NCBI GenBank assembly: GCA_964588685.1
Contig: CAZPQG010000007.1
Location: 1 to 29,971 of the forward strand
Direction: 5' to 3'
Length of the DNA stretch: 29,971 nucleotides
DNA from: CAYVBW01 sp964588685
GTDB taxonomy: Bacteria; Patescibacteriota; Microgenomatia; UBA1400; PJMF01
A program made the position numbers and the translations under genes. Of this stretch, positions 7,496 through 14,470 are shown piece after piece (the first letter of the stretch is position 1; every line of letters begins with the position of its first letter). The notes beneath the pieces were generated by a model, which was given only the letters and a program-made list of their open reading frames with translations, was not told the origin of the DNA and searched no databases.

Positions 7496-8500
7496 ATGTT
7501 CAAAAAATTTAAAATTAATCTTATGAAATATTTCAACACTCTATTCAAGTTCGCTAAAAATGCGGCCTTGTTATTAGGGTCAGGGCTTTTGTTTTTAATG
7601 ATTTTGGCCATAATTTTAGCGGCCAGTCTCAGACCTTTTGCGTATCCGGAAATTAGCGCCAAAATGCTGTATGAAGGCACGCAGGAAGAAGTGGCTTATG
7701 TGAGACTTTCAGGGGAAATATTAGCAGCGGCAGATAATTCTATTTTTGGCTACACCTCATTTGCCATTACTCCATTAAGAGTGAGGCAGCTGTTTGACTA
7801 TTTAGCTGAACGCGACAATATCAAAGTAGTGGTAGTAGAAGTTAACAGCCCGGGCGGCTCTGTGGCGGCCAGCGAAGAAGTTTATCAACAAATGAGCAGC
7901 TTGGCTCAGCAAAAACCCTTGCTGGTTTATATGAGTGAAGTAGCGGCCTCCGGCGGATATTATATTTCCTTGCCGGCGGAAAAAATTATTGCCTCTGTTC
8001 CCACCATCACCGGATCGATTGGAGTGATTGCTTTTGATCCGGACTTATCAGGATTATATGAAAAATTGGGCGTGCAAATTACTACCTATCAGACTGGCCC
8101 GTACAAAGATCTAGGCTCGATTAATCGCCCTTCTTCGCCTGAGGAAGTAGAAATTTTTGAAAGTATTATTGATGATTCTTATCAACTGTTTTTAGATAGA
8201 GTGGAACAGCATCGGGCTTTAACTCGGGAGCAAGCTGAAGAATTGGCTGATGGCAGAATTTATTCCGGTCAGCAGGCTCAAGAAAATGGTTTAATTGATG
8301 AAGTAGGCAATCTGGATACTGTTTTTGCCATGGCTGAAGAAAGAGGTGAATTGGTTGACCCTTCAATTGTTGAGTATGCTTACGGAGGCGCCGGACTGGC
8401 AAGTTTATTGGGAGCAAATAATTTAAATATATTGCCAAACACCATGTTGGAGGGACAGCTGAAACCTAAATTGGGTCTGCATTATTTATGGGTGCAGTGA
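7496..8500 (+). CDS. sppA: Signal peptide peptidase SppA
   Basis: A 334-residue membrane serine protease of the S49 family that clears cleaved signal peptides. One membrane anchor lies at about 23-44, with the catalytic domain outside. NSPGGSVAASEEVY at 117-130 is the oxyanion/substrate region, EVAASGGYYIS carries the nucleophile Ser152, and TGPYKDLGSINRP the general base Lys204, giving the Ser-Lys dyad of the short bacterial SppA. ADGRIYSGQQAQENGLIDEVG is the family's usual C-terminal signature. The start may be at 7496 or the second ATG at 7523; neither has a Shine-Dalgarno site. The stop TGA lies inside the first unit of a 14-bp tandem repeat, so the C-terminal end could shift if the repeat changes. 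Confidence 0.94.
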   Translation: MFKKFKINLMKYFNTLFKFAKNAALLLGSGLLFLMILAIILAASLRPFAYPEISAKMLYEGTQEEVAYVRLSGEILAAADNSIFGYTSFAITPLRVRQLFDYLAERDNIKVVVVEVNSPGGSVAASEEVYQQMSSLAQQKPLLVYMSEVAASGGYYISLPAEKIIASVPTITGSIGVIAFDPDLSGLYEKLGVQITTYQTGPYKDLGSINRPSSPEEVEIFESIIDDSYQLFLDRVEQHRALTREQAEELADGRIYSGQQAQENGLIDEVGNLDTVFAMAEERGELVDPSIVEYAYGGAGLASLLGANNLNILPNTMLEGQLKPKLGLHYLWVQ

Positions 8501-8549
8501 GAGAGCAGCAGTGAGAAAGCAGCAGTGAGAAAGCAGCAGTGAGAAAGCA
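8494..8549. repeat. Four tandem copies of a 14-bp unit over the sppA stop
   Basis: The unit GCAGTGAGAAAGCA occurs four times without spacers at 8494-8507, 8508-8521, 8522-8535 and 8536-8549. The last three are identical and the first differs by one base (G for A). The sppA stop codon is TGA in the first unit (8498-8500). Such a perfect array suggests recent slippage or duplication. Confidence 0.9.
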
Positions 8550-8563
8550 ATGGCTTTTTACTC
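8541..8563 (+). terminator. Weak terminator after sppA, built from the repeat
   Basis: AAAGC (8544-8548) and GCTTT (8553-8557) form a short stem around AATG and run into TTTTT; GAG/CTC can close it further out. The left arm is the end of the last 14-bp repeat, so every repeat copy supplies another possible left arm. The stem is short, hence low confidence. Confidence 0.3.
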
Positions 8564-8594
8564 AAATATTATATTTTTTTAATTTTAGCTTTTA

Positions 8595-8774
8595 ATTGAT
8601 TAATTCGGCTTTATTCCACGCTGAAGCATCTATTTTTTTTACTTGATTCTGTAGTTCCGGTTTTTCTTTTGAATGCAATTGGAGTGAGGTAGGCAGCTGG
8701 ATGTGGAGTCTATCTGATCCCGGGCCAGGATTCGAACCTGGAATAACTGTTCCAGAAACAATTGTGATGCCATT
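8595..8774 (-). other. Stop-free frame running from the tRNA gene, possible gene remnant
   Basis: Positions 8501-8967 hold no clear protein gene; apart from the repeat, the tRNA gene and a short direct repeat, this is all I see. On the minus strand one frame is open for 60 codons from inside the tRNA gene to a TAA at 8592-8594. The part after the tRNA reads like protein (LHIQLPTSLQLHSKEKPEL, then QNQVKKIDASAWNKAELIN) with mixed, non-repetitive composition, but it has no ATG or GTG. It may be the tail of a gene broken next to the tRNA, or chance. I recognise no family. Confidence 0.25.
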
Positions 8775-8787
8775 TCACTACCCGGGA
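8717..8787 (-). tRNA. tRNA-Gln (anticodon CUG)
   Basis: The cloverleaf is complete: acceptor TCCCGGG/CCCGGGA (7 bp), T8-A9, D arm GTGA/TCAC with a GG-containing loop, anticodon stem ATTGT/ACAGT with loop TTCTGGA, giving anticodon CTG (reads CAG, Gln), variable loop TATTC, and T arm CCAGG-TTCGAAT-CCTGG. The U1-A72 first pair matches bacterial glutamine tRNAs. The base at position 73 is T, whereas Gln tRNAs commonly have G, and CCA is not encoded (the bases are TCAG), so the CCA-adding enzyme must complete it. Confidence 0.93.
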
Positions 8788-8831
8788 TAAAAATTTAATT
8801 TTAACTGTTAGTATTCTTTATTTTATCTGTC

Positions 8832-8863
8832 TGCACTTCTTATTTTATGTGCACTTCTTATTT
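8832..8863. repeat. Short direct repeat upstream of the tRNA gene
   Basis: TGCACTTCTTATTT occurs at 8832-8845 and again at 8850-8863, an 18-bp period. It lies 44 bp upstream of the tRNA gene (which reads leftward) and 105 bp upstream of the response regulator, so it could affect either promoter. No convincing promoter is visible with it. Confidence 0.5.
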
Positions 8864-8967
8864 CAACTGTTTGTCCTCCATATATTTCATCTTTTCCGGC
8901 TGAAAGTAAGATTATTCATTATACCAAATTTAAGTCTTTTTTAAGAATTCAGCGCTACATTTTTTAT

Positions 8968-9666
8968 ATGCAACCGGCAGTTAAAAGAATTTTAATCTTA
9001 GAAGACGACTATCATTTTGCTAAATCTTTGCGTTTGCTGCTGCAGAGTAAGGTAGAAGTAGAAGTGGAATGGACAGATTGCGTCAGCCGCTGTTTAGATT
9101 TAATTGACAGCAAAGCTTTTGATATATTGTTGGTTGATTGGCTGCTGCCCAATAATGAAACAGGCTTGGATGTAGTGGATTATGTTCAGGAATTTCACTC
9201 TCAAATCAAGATTTTAATGCTGACTCGTCAAGATAAAGTTAAACAGCGGCTGCAGGCTTATCACAAAGGTGTTGATGTTTATTTATCTAAACCATTTAAC
9301 GCTGAAGAATTACTGATTAAAGTTCGGCAATTATTTAATCAATATAAATTAAGTGATAATCAGTCTATTCAATACAAGGGGCTGACACTTTATCCGAACT
9401 CAGGTCGCTTATTAGTTGACCAGCAGGCTGTCTCTATTGGCTTAAAAGAAACAGAAATTTTAAAACTGCTTTTAGTTAATGGCGCCAGAATCCTAAGTAA
9501 AGAGAAAATTTTAAATTTAGTTTGGCCTGATTTAGATAACCAGCCGGGGCTTAATACTGTTGAAGTTTATATTCGCCGGCTGCGTCAAAAACTTGGTCCA
9601 TACAGCCAATTTTTAAAGAATAAACGCAGCTTTGGCTACTACTTTGTTAATGGAAAAGAGCAATAA
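8968..9666 (+). CDS. OmpR/PhoB-family response regulator
   Basis: A 232-residue two-component regulator. The receiver domain covers about 7-118: acidic residues LEDD at 11-14, phospho-acceptor Asp57 in LLVDWLLPN, Thr86 in MLTRQD and Lys108 in LSKPF, all the residues needed for phosphorylation. The winged-helix DNA-binding domain covers about 133-229, with LKETEILKLLL, a recognition-helix region LNTVEVYIRRLRQKLG and the wing SFGYYFV. The ATG at 8968 has no Shine-Dalgarno site; a TACATT lies six bases before it, so it may be leaderless. The last 28 bp overlap the end of the convergent histidine kinase gene, the obvious partner candidate. Targets are unknown; the nearby glycan genes are an inference only. 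Confidence 0.93.
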   Translation: MQPAVKRILILEDDYHFAKSLRLLLQSKVEVEVEWTDCVSRCLDLIDSKAFDILLVDWLLPNNETGLDVVDYVQEFHSQIKILMLTRQDKVKQRLQAYHKGVDVYLSKPFNAEELLIKVRQLFNQYKLSDNQSIQYKGLTLYPNSGRLLVDQQAVSIGLKETEILKLLLVNGARILSKEKILNLVWPDLDNQPGLNTVEVYIRRLRQKLGPYSQFLKNKRSFGYYFVNGKEQ

Positions 9667-10331
9667 ATGCAGGTGCCTTTTTCAGGCTCAGATTCAATAA
9701 ATACTTTACCTAAAAAATGATTAACTACTACCTGCTCTATAAATGACAAGCCGGTGCCTTTAGTTGTAAGTTGATCCGGTTTTATTCTTTTTTTACTGCT
9801 ATCCTTTAAGCATAAAAAACCTTGGCCTTTGTCAACTACTCTTAATTTAAGCTCTTGTTGCGTTTTATTAACAAATAGCAGCACATATTTATTTGTGTTT
9901 TGCCGTTGATAGGCTTGGAAGGCATTGTTTAATAAACAAATAACAGCTTCTTGAAAATAAAGTTTATTGCCTGTTAATTGTTCCTGTCCGTTTAATTGGA
10001 TAAAGGGGATGAGTAATTTTGTTGATGTTGGTTTTTGGCAAATTTGAATTAATTCATGCAAAGACTCTTTAATATTAAATTGATGTTCAGGACGATGATC
10101 ATAAATTTTGCATTGCTTGATAATTTCTCTTAAATATTTAGCTGACAACAAGGCTCTTTTTAAATATAAATCATTATTGGGTTTTAATTTGTTTAAATTA
10201 GGATCTTGCTGCAGTAATTCTAAGTTGAGCAATAAATTAGTGACAGGGGTTGCCAAAGAGTGTTGTAGGATAGCAAGGCTTGAGAAAAAATTATGCGGGT
10301 GCTTGTCGGCAGTTGCTGATAAATCTAACAT
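9639..10331 (-). CDS. Small soluble histidine kinase
   Basis: From the ATG at 10331 it is 230 residues, with no membrane segment and no recognisable input domain, unusually small for a sensor kinase. The H-box is LQHSLATPVTNLL (His24; Ser replaces the usual Glu after His), followed by a dimerisation helix. The ATPase domain has the N-box EAVICLLNNAFQAY (Asn136), G1 DKGQG at 167-171, and G2 TKGTGLS at about 190-196. The ATG is supported by an AGGA eight bases upstream (10340-10343); a longer form would start at a TTG at 10352. It is the last gene of the minus-strand glycan run and overlaps the response regulator tail to tail. It may sense a cytoplasmic signal or act with a separate sensor. Confidence 0.85.
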   Translation of the reverse strand: MLDLSATADKHPHNFFSSLAILQHSLATPVTNLLLNLELLQQDPNLNKLKPNNDLYLKRALLSAKYLREIIKQCKIYDHRPEHQFNIKESLHELIQICQKPTSTKLLIPFIQLNGQEQLTGNKLYFQEAVICLLNNAFQAYQRQNTNKYVLLFVNKTQQELKLRVVDKGQGFLCLKDSSKKRIKPDQLTTKGTGLSFIEQVVVNHFLGKVFIESEPEKGTCIYCSFPLTK

Positions 10332-10452
10332 AAAATTTATCCTAAGTAACAAAACTTAAAGAAGCCTTAAAAAAATTTGTTTACCAAGAGGGCAAAAGGG
10401 TGGCAGCAGGGGTCTAAATTTAAACTTGGGATGAGTAAAGTTAAACTTAAAG

Positions 10453-12009
10453 CTATGGCATGAGCGCAGTAATGTCCCACACTTGATGGCATGGAGCTTC
10501 TAATGGCCGGCAAGCTTCAAATAATAATTCAGCTTCTGATAAATCTAATTTTAGTCGATGTGAATTGCCGATTAACAGCACCACGTCATAATCTTCGGCT
10601 AAAGCTATATATTGTTGTTCTATTTGTGAAATGGGCTGACCAATCCCAATGACAAATAAATTAGTTAAATCTTGTTGATGCAAATACATCAGTAGTCCAT
10701 CGGGCAGCGTGCCAAAATAACCTTCAGACAGTGCTAAAACGGATTGTGTTTCAGCTTTTTGTTTGAGTAAGCTAGCTGTTTCTTTTACTCCGTATCCGGC
10801 TGACCATTCTAATAAATATTGAGCTTTATCAGCCGGAACAAACGGCGTGGCTGCAGGGTTTAATAATAAAGGCTGGATAAATTGAATTGACTGCCACAAA
10901 ACAATGATCAGCAGTCCAATAGTTGCGCCGACTGCTGCTAATTTAGGACTGAGCAACGACTTAATTGATAAAACAGCCGCTAGAGTGAAAAAAATGCTGA
11001 CGGGGAAGAGATAACGAGGATAAACCACTTTTCCCATAATAAAAATAGGCAGTGCAAAAGCTATCCAGCCTAGATGGAAAGCTAAAATTTGTTGTTTTTT
11101 TTCAAAAAATAAACCGGCCGCACTTAAAAAGATAATAGGCCAGGTGAGATAATTTAAAAAATAAGATAAATAATTGGGCCAATTATAAATAGTTTCGCGC
11201 CATTTTTGCGCCCACAAAATTTCCTGCCAGCTGAAAAGAAAATCTCCGCCTCTGCTAAAAAGTTGGCCAAAGGCCGGATGCAGTCTCAACAAGCTGAAAA
11301 ATAATAAGCCCAGCACTAAACCAATTAACAATTTAAAGCTGGCTAATAATTTATTTTTAAGCCCGCCTGTGTTTAAGAAGAAAGACAGTGTAAAAAAAGA
11401 AGGGATAAACAATAAAGCCGGTATTTTTGTCAATAAAGACAACCCAAAAAAAACTCCGATTAAGAAAATATTATTTGCTAGACGGATAGAGCTTTGTTGT
11501 TTAAAATCTTTAACATCAATTAATTTAATTGTCTGCCATAAGGTTAAACTTAAAAATAAAGTCAGCAGACCATCCATCAGAGCCGTGTGATGGTGAAAAA
11601 ACCAATAAGGCAGGAGGCCCGTCAGCACCATTGCCAAATATTGATATCTTTTTTTTAGCCCAAGTTCTTTAACAATCAGGCCCATAACAAAAATTTGAGT
11701 TAAACCGATAATGACTGCTAGGATGCGACCGGCCAATAATTGATTAGAAAAAAGAAATTGAAAAGGAACCAGCAGCCAAATAAATAAAGGAGTTTTGCCG
11801 TCATTTAAAGCAAAAAAGAGATACTGCTGCGGATCGTCAATAATCAGTTGAGCCCAGCGAATATAAATTGCTTCATCAGCAAAAACAGGCAGCTCGGTTA
11901 AACCAATCACATGCAAAATTAAAAATAAAAGTAAAATGACGGCGATAATTGAATAGTGCCGCTTGTGCGATATTGCTTTTGGCAGCATGATTTGTTTGAT
12001 AAATTGCAT
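10453..12009 (-). CDS. GT-C membrane glycosyltransferase, GT39/ArnT-like
   Basis: A 518-residue membrane protein with about ten or more hydrophobic segments. The first outer loop has PVFADEAIYIRWAQ with the Asp-Glu pair at 45-46, and NDGKTPLFIWLL at 69-80, both typical of PMT/ArnT-type (PMT_2) enzymes that take sugars from polyprenyl-phosphate donors on the outer face. The C-terminal part (after about residue 400) is a soluble outer domain. Donor and acceptor cannot be told. It lies downstream of the MptB-like gene and upstream of the histidine kinase on the same strand, with its own likely -10 box at 12042-12047. Confidence 0.82.
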   Translation of the reverse strand: MQFIKQIMLPKAISHKRHYSIIAVILLLFLILHVIGLTELPVFADEAIYIRWAQLIIDDPQQYLFFALNDGKTPLFIWLLVPFQFLFSNQLLAGRILAVIIGLTQIFVMGLIVKELGLKKRYQYLAMVLTGLLPYWFFHHHTALMDGLLTLFLSLTLWQTIKLIDVKDFKQQSSIRLANNIFLIGVFFGLSLLTKIPALLFIPSFFTLSFFLNTGGLKNKLLASFKLLIGLVLGLLFFSLLRLHPAFGQLFSRGGDFLFSWQEILWAQKWRETIYNWPNYLSYFLNYLTWPIIFLSAAGLFFEKKQQILAFHLGWIAFALPIFIMGKVVYPRYLFPVSIFFTLAAVLSIKSLLSPKLAAVGATIGLLIIVLWQSIQFIQPLLLNPAATPFVPADKAQYLLEWSAGYGVKETASLLKQKAETQSVLALSEGYFGTLPDGLLMYLHQQDLTNLFVIGIGQPISQIEQQYIALAEDYDVVLLIGNSHRLKLDLSEAELLFEACRPLEAPCHQVWDITALMP

Positions 12010-12041
12010 GTGATGCTTTAAGTATTGTTAAATCTATTCTG

Positions 12042-12047
12042 ATTATA
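12042..12047 (-). promoter_or_regulatory. -10 box of the GT39-like gene
   Basis: On the minus strand TATAAT is preceded by GCGGG and lies 32 bp upstream of the ATG at 12009. No -35 box fits at 16-18 bp. A weak CCTGT/ACAGG inverted repeat lies a few bases further upstream. Confidence 0.35.
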
Positions 12048-12121
12048 CCCGCAGCCTGTCCCGGTGAGCAGAACAGGTAAGTAAGGCTTTACCCAGCATT
12101 AATATGCAGCTTGCATTGTCA

Positions 12122-13516
12122 TTAATCAGTGGTCATTAATGACTTAATTTTCAAGCGATCAACAGAAATAAATTTTTTAAGAACTAAGCGACCGGCAACA
12201 AAAATTAATGGTATTGCTAAAGCTGACCAAGTAATAATTTTCTGCTGACTTAAAACTTGAGGCGAGTAATCTTGGTAATACAACCAGGGTAAATATCTAA
12301 ATAAACTGGTAAAGCTAAAAGCCAGTAAAGTTAGCTGCCAAATTTTGTTTTTAATCACAGGCAGAAAGACTAGCGGCCAAGTTAAATACCAGGGGTGGAA
12401 CTGTTGTGATCTAGTGGTAAATAAAGGTAAAAACATTAGCATTGAGGCTAAAAGCATTAAGTATGCCTGCAGTATTAAATATTCCGGTTTAACTGCTAAA
12501 GATAATTTATTTTTAGTTAGTTTTTTTATTTTCTCAAATGTTGATCTCTTTACACCGGCCAATTTTAATTTTTTAAGGCTAGCTAATTTTGGCTTCTTTA
12601 CCCCGGCAAATTGTTTAGGCCAAAATATAATCAGCAATAACAGCAAGTAAACCGGCAGTAAAGCTAGACTGGCTAATTTTATTCCGACTGATGCCGCCCA
12701 CAGCAGCAAACTTAAAACAGCGAACTTAATTTTTAATTGTTTTTCTGAACGACGGGCTGTCAGTAAAAAATTTAAACCAACCAAAGCCGGCAGCATCATC
12801 CATAAATCATTATGAGAATTACTAACTACTTCGATTAATACCAGTGGATTTAAAAAAAATAAAGCCCAGTGTTTAAATTTTAGGTCGGTTTTAAATAACA
12901 GCAAATGAGTTTTGGCCGCCGCCACACTAGTTAAAAGTAAGCTAAGCAAACTAAAAAGGCGAAAGTTAAACCAGGTGATAATAAATTTGCCGCCGCCAAG
13001 TAGATACGGCAGCAGTGATAAACCGGTCCAGCCATAACCATAAGGGGCGGCAGTATGCACATTATGCATAAATCTTGTCCATAGATCATGACTAAACTCT
13101 TGTGCTGTTTGAATATGGGGGTTAGCTTGATAGAGCAACACCATTCGACTGTTAAAGATGTAATTAAAAACGTCGGCTGAAAGAGCGTTGTAGCTAAAAA
13201 GCAGTGGAGCAGACAGGGCTAAAATTAATAGTATTTGCTGCTTGGTAGAAATTGTTTGCCGCTTTTTGCAAAGTGACACGATGCGCAAAAAACAGATAAT
13301 GAGAGCTAGAAATATTGAACCAAAAACCAAACTTAATAACGATCTATTATTATACAGTTGCTGCCACATAAAAAATTGGAAGCTTTCAAACCACGCTGTG
13401 TTGAGTAAAATTAAATTAGGAGTAGTTAAGCCAAAACTGACAACACTATAAATGAGAAATAGCGCTGCATAAATAAACAGCCAGCTGCGTACTGCTGGAG
13501 AAATATTTTTAAGCAT
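12122..13516 (-). CDS. GT-C mannosyltransferase-like protein, MptB-like
   Basis: A 464-residue polytopic protein. Family-like features are SADVFNYIFNSRMVL at 113-127 (Asp115 in the first outer loop), NPH at 132-134, AAPYGYGWTGL at about 156-166, FLNPLVLIEVVSNSHNDLWM at 221-240, and HPWYLTWPL at 374-382. This pattern is that of the polyprenol-phosphomannose-dependent alpha-1,6-mannosyltransferases (MptA/MptB) and related GT87 proteins. Residues 300-345 form a very basic loop with 14 lysines and two similar AGVKK/AGVKR segments, probably cytoplasmic. The ALG5-like GT2 gene is 169 bp upstream. The specificity is inferred from family resemblance only. Confidence 0.72.
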   Translation of the reverse strand: MLKNISPAVRSWLFIYAALFLIYSVVSFGLTTPNLILLNTAWFESFQFFMWQQLYNNRSLLSLVFGSIFLALIICFLRIVSLCKKRQTISTKQQILLILALSAPLLFSYNALSADVFNYIFNSRMVLLYQANPHIQTAQEFSHDLWTRFMHNVHTAAPYGYGWTGLSLLPYLLGGGKFIITWFNFRLFSLLSLLLTSVAAAKTHLLLFKTDLKFKHWALFFLNPLVLIEVVSNSHNDLWMMLPALVGLNFLLTARRSEKQLKIKFAVLSLLLWAASVGIKLASLALLPVYLLLLLIIFWPKQFAGVKKPKLASLKKLKLAGVKRSTFEKIKKLTKNKLSLAVKPEYLILQAYLMLLASMLMFLPLFTTRSQQFHPWYLTWPLVFLPVIKNKIWQLTLLAFSFTSLFRYLPWLYYQDYSPQVLSQQKIITWSALAIPLIFVAGRLVLKKFISVDRLKIKSLMTTD

Positions 13517-13685
13517 GGGAAGTGTAACAATAACTGCTAGTGTATTTTAAAACTGTTGATTTTTTATGAGTGCTGCTGTAATTTTAGATTTTGATTTTAG
13601 ATTATAATTTTAAAACTGTATTTTTAATTTTATTGTTGAGTTTATGGCTGCCTTATTTTTCATTACTTTTTTACTTGCTGCCATT

Positions 13686-14456
13686 TTATTTATCATTATA
13701 TTTACCCCTGAGTGCCGCCCATCTAATTTTAATAATATCATGAAACATGCGCAAACTATCTTTGATTGGATTGACGCGGTCAGTTTCAAAATGCTTCCAT
13801 ACAATTGGCACCTCTTTTATGCGAAAGCCATATTTTTTAGCTAAAAATAATAATTCTACATCAAACGCTCCGGTAAACGCCCCTTTTTGGACATCTTGCT
13901 GCCCGTAGATATAAAGTTTAGGAAAAAGAGCCTCCACTGCTTCAGCTGAAAAGAGCTTAAAGCCACACTGAGTATCTTTAAAGCCCGGTACTGCCAGCAT
14001 TTGGACAATTAAGTTAAAACCCTTACCCATCAAATGGCGGTAAAAAGGTTCTTTGTCACGAATAGCTCCTTTTATTTCGCGTGACCCGATCACGATGTCG
14101 TAACTGCCGCTGTTTTTAGTATAAGTCAGCAATTTTTCGACTTCAGACAATGGTGTTGATTGATCAAAGTCAGTAAAAAGGCGCCATTGTCCGGCAGCTA
14201 GCAGCATACCGCTGGTTACAGTTGGGCCTTTACCTCGGTGAGGATTGGCTAAGACCTGCACCTGATCATGTTTGCGAGCAAAGCGTTTAAAAATTTTTAA
14301 AGTTCCGTCTGTGGAGCCATCATCGGATAAAATTAATTCCCAACTGTATGGTTGCTGCTGTAAATAAGAGATGATCTCTTCAAGTATAGGCCGCTGTAGA
14401 TTATTCTTTTCATTGTAGGCGGGTACAACGACTGATAAAAAAGGTTGAGTTGGCAT
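13686..14456 (-). CDS. ALG5-like polyprenyl-phosphate glycosyltransferase (GT2)
   Basis: A 256-residue GT-A glycosyltransferase that probably transfers a hexose from a nucleotide sugar to polyprenyl phosphate on the inner face of the membrane. Features are LSVVVPAYNEKNNL at 7-20, LILSDDGSTDGT at 41-52, the RGKGPTVTSGMLLAAG region at 74-89, DxD as DFD at 96-98, VIGSRE, and TQCGFKLFSAEAV, all as in dolichyl-phosphate beta-glucosyltransferases. There is no obvious N-terminal membrane anchor of the eukaryotic ALG5 kind, so it probably binds the membrane peripherally. It lies 14 bp downstream of the GT-C gene and is likely cotranscribed. Whether it uses UDP-glucose or another donor is not determined by the sequence. 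The 169 bp after it contain only AT-rich sequence with a repeated TTTTAAAACTGT. Confidence 0.85.
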   Translation of the reverse strand: MPTQPFLSVVVPAYNEKNNLQRPILEEIISYLQQQPYSWELILSDDGSTDGTLKIFKRFARKHDQVQVLANPHRGKGPTVTSGMLLAAGQWRLFTDFDQSTPLSEVEKLLTYTKNSGSYDIVIGSREIKGAIRDKEPFYRHLMGKGFNLIVQMLAVPGFKDTQCGFKLFSAEAVEALFPKLYIYGQQDVQKGAFTGAFDVELLFLAKKYGFRIKEVPIVWKHFETDRVNPIKDSLRMFHDIIKIRWAALRGKYNDK

Positions 14457-14470
14457 AAATTTAATCTTAC

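Noticed and set aside
8166..8438. 90-codon minus-strand frame in sppA
   Set aside because: Antisense to the conserved C-terminal half of sppA and without recognisable features.
8494..8549. Tandem repeat as a CRISPR array
   Set aside because: The 14-bp units are directly joined with no spacers and no cas gene is nearby.
8498..8594. TGA readthrough or recoding (TGA as Gly) extending SppA through the repeat
   Set aside because: Reading on would cross two more TGA codons and give no conserved sequence, and all other conserved genes end normally under the standard code with no internal TGA.
13610..13844. Small open frames on both strands around the ALG5-like gene end
   Set aside because: They overlap the conserved C-terminal coding region or are hydrophobic translations of AT-rich sequence without start signals.
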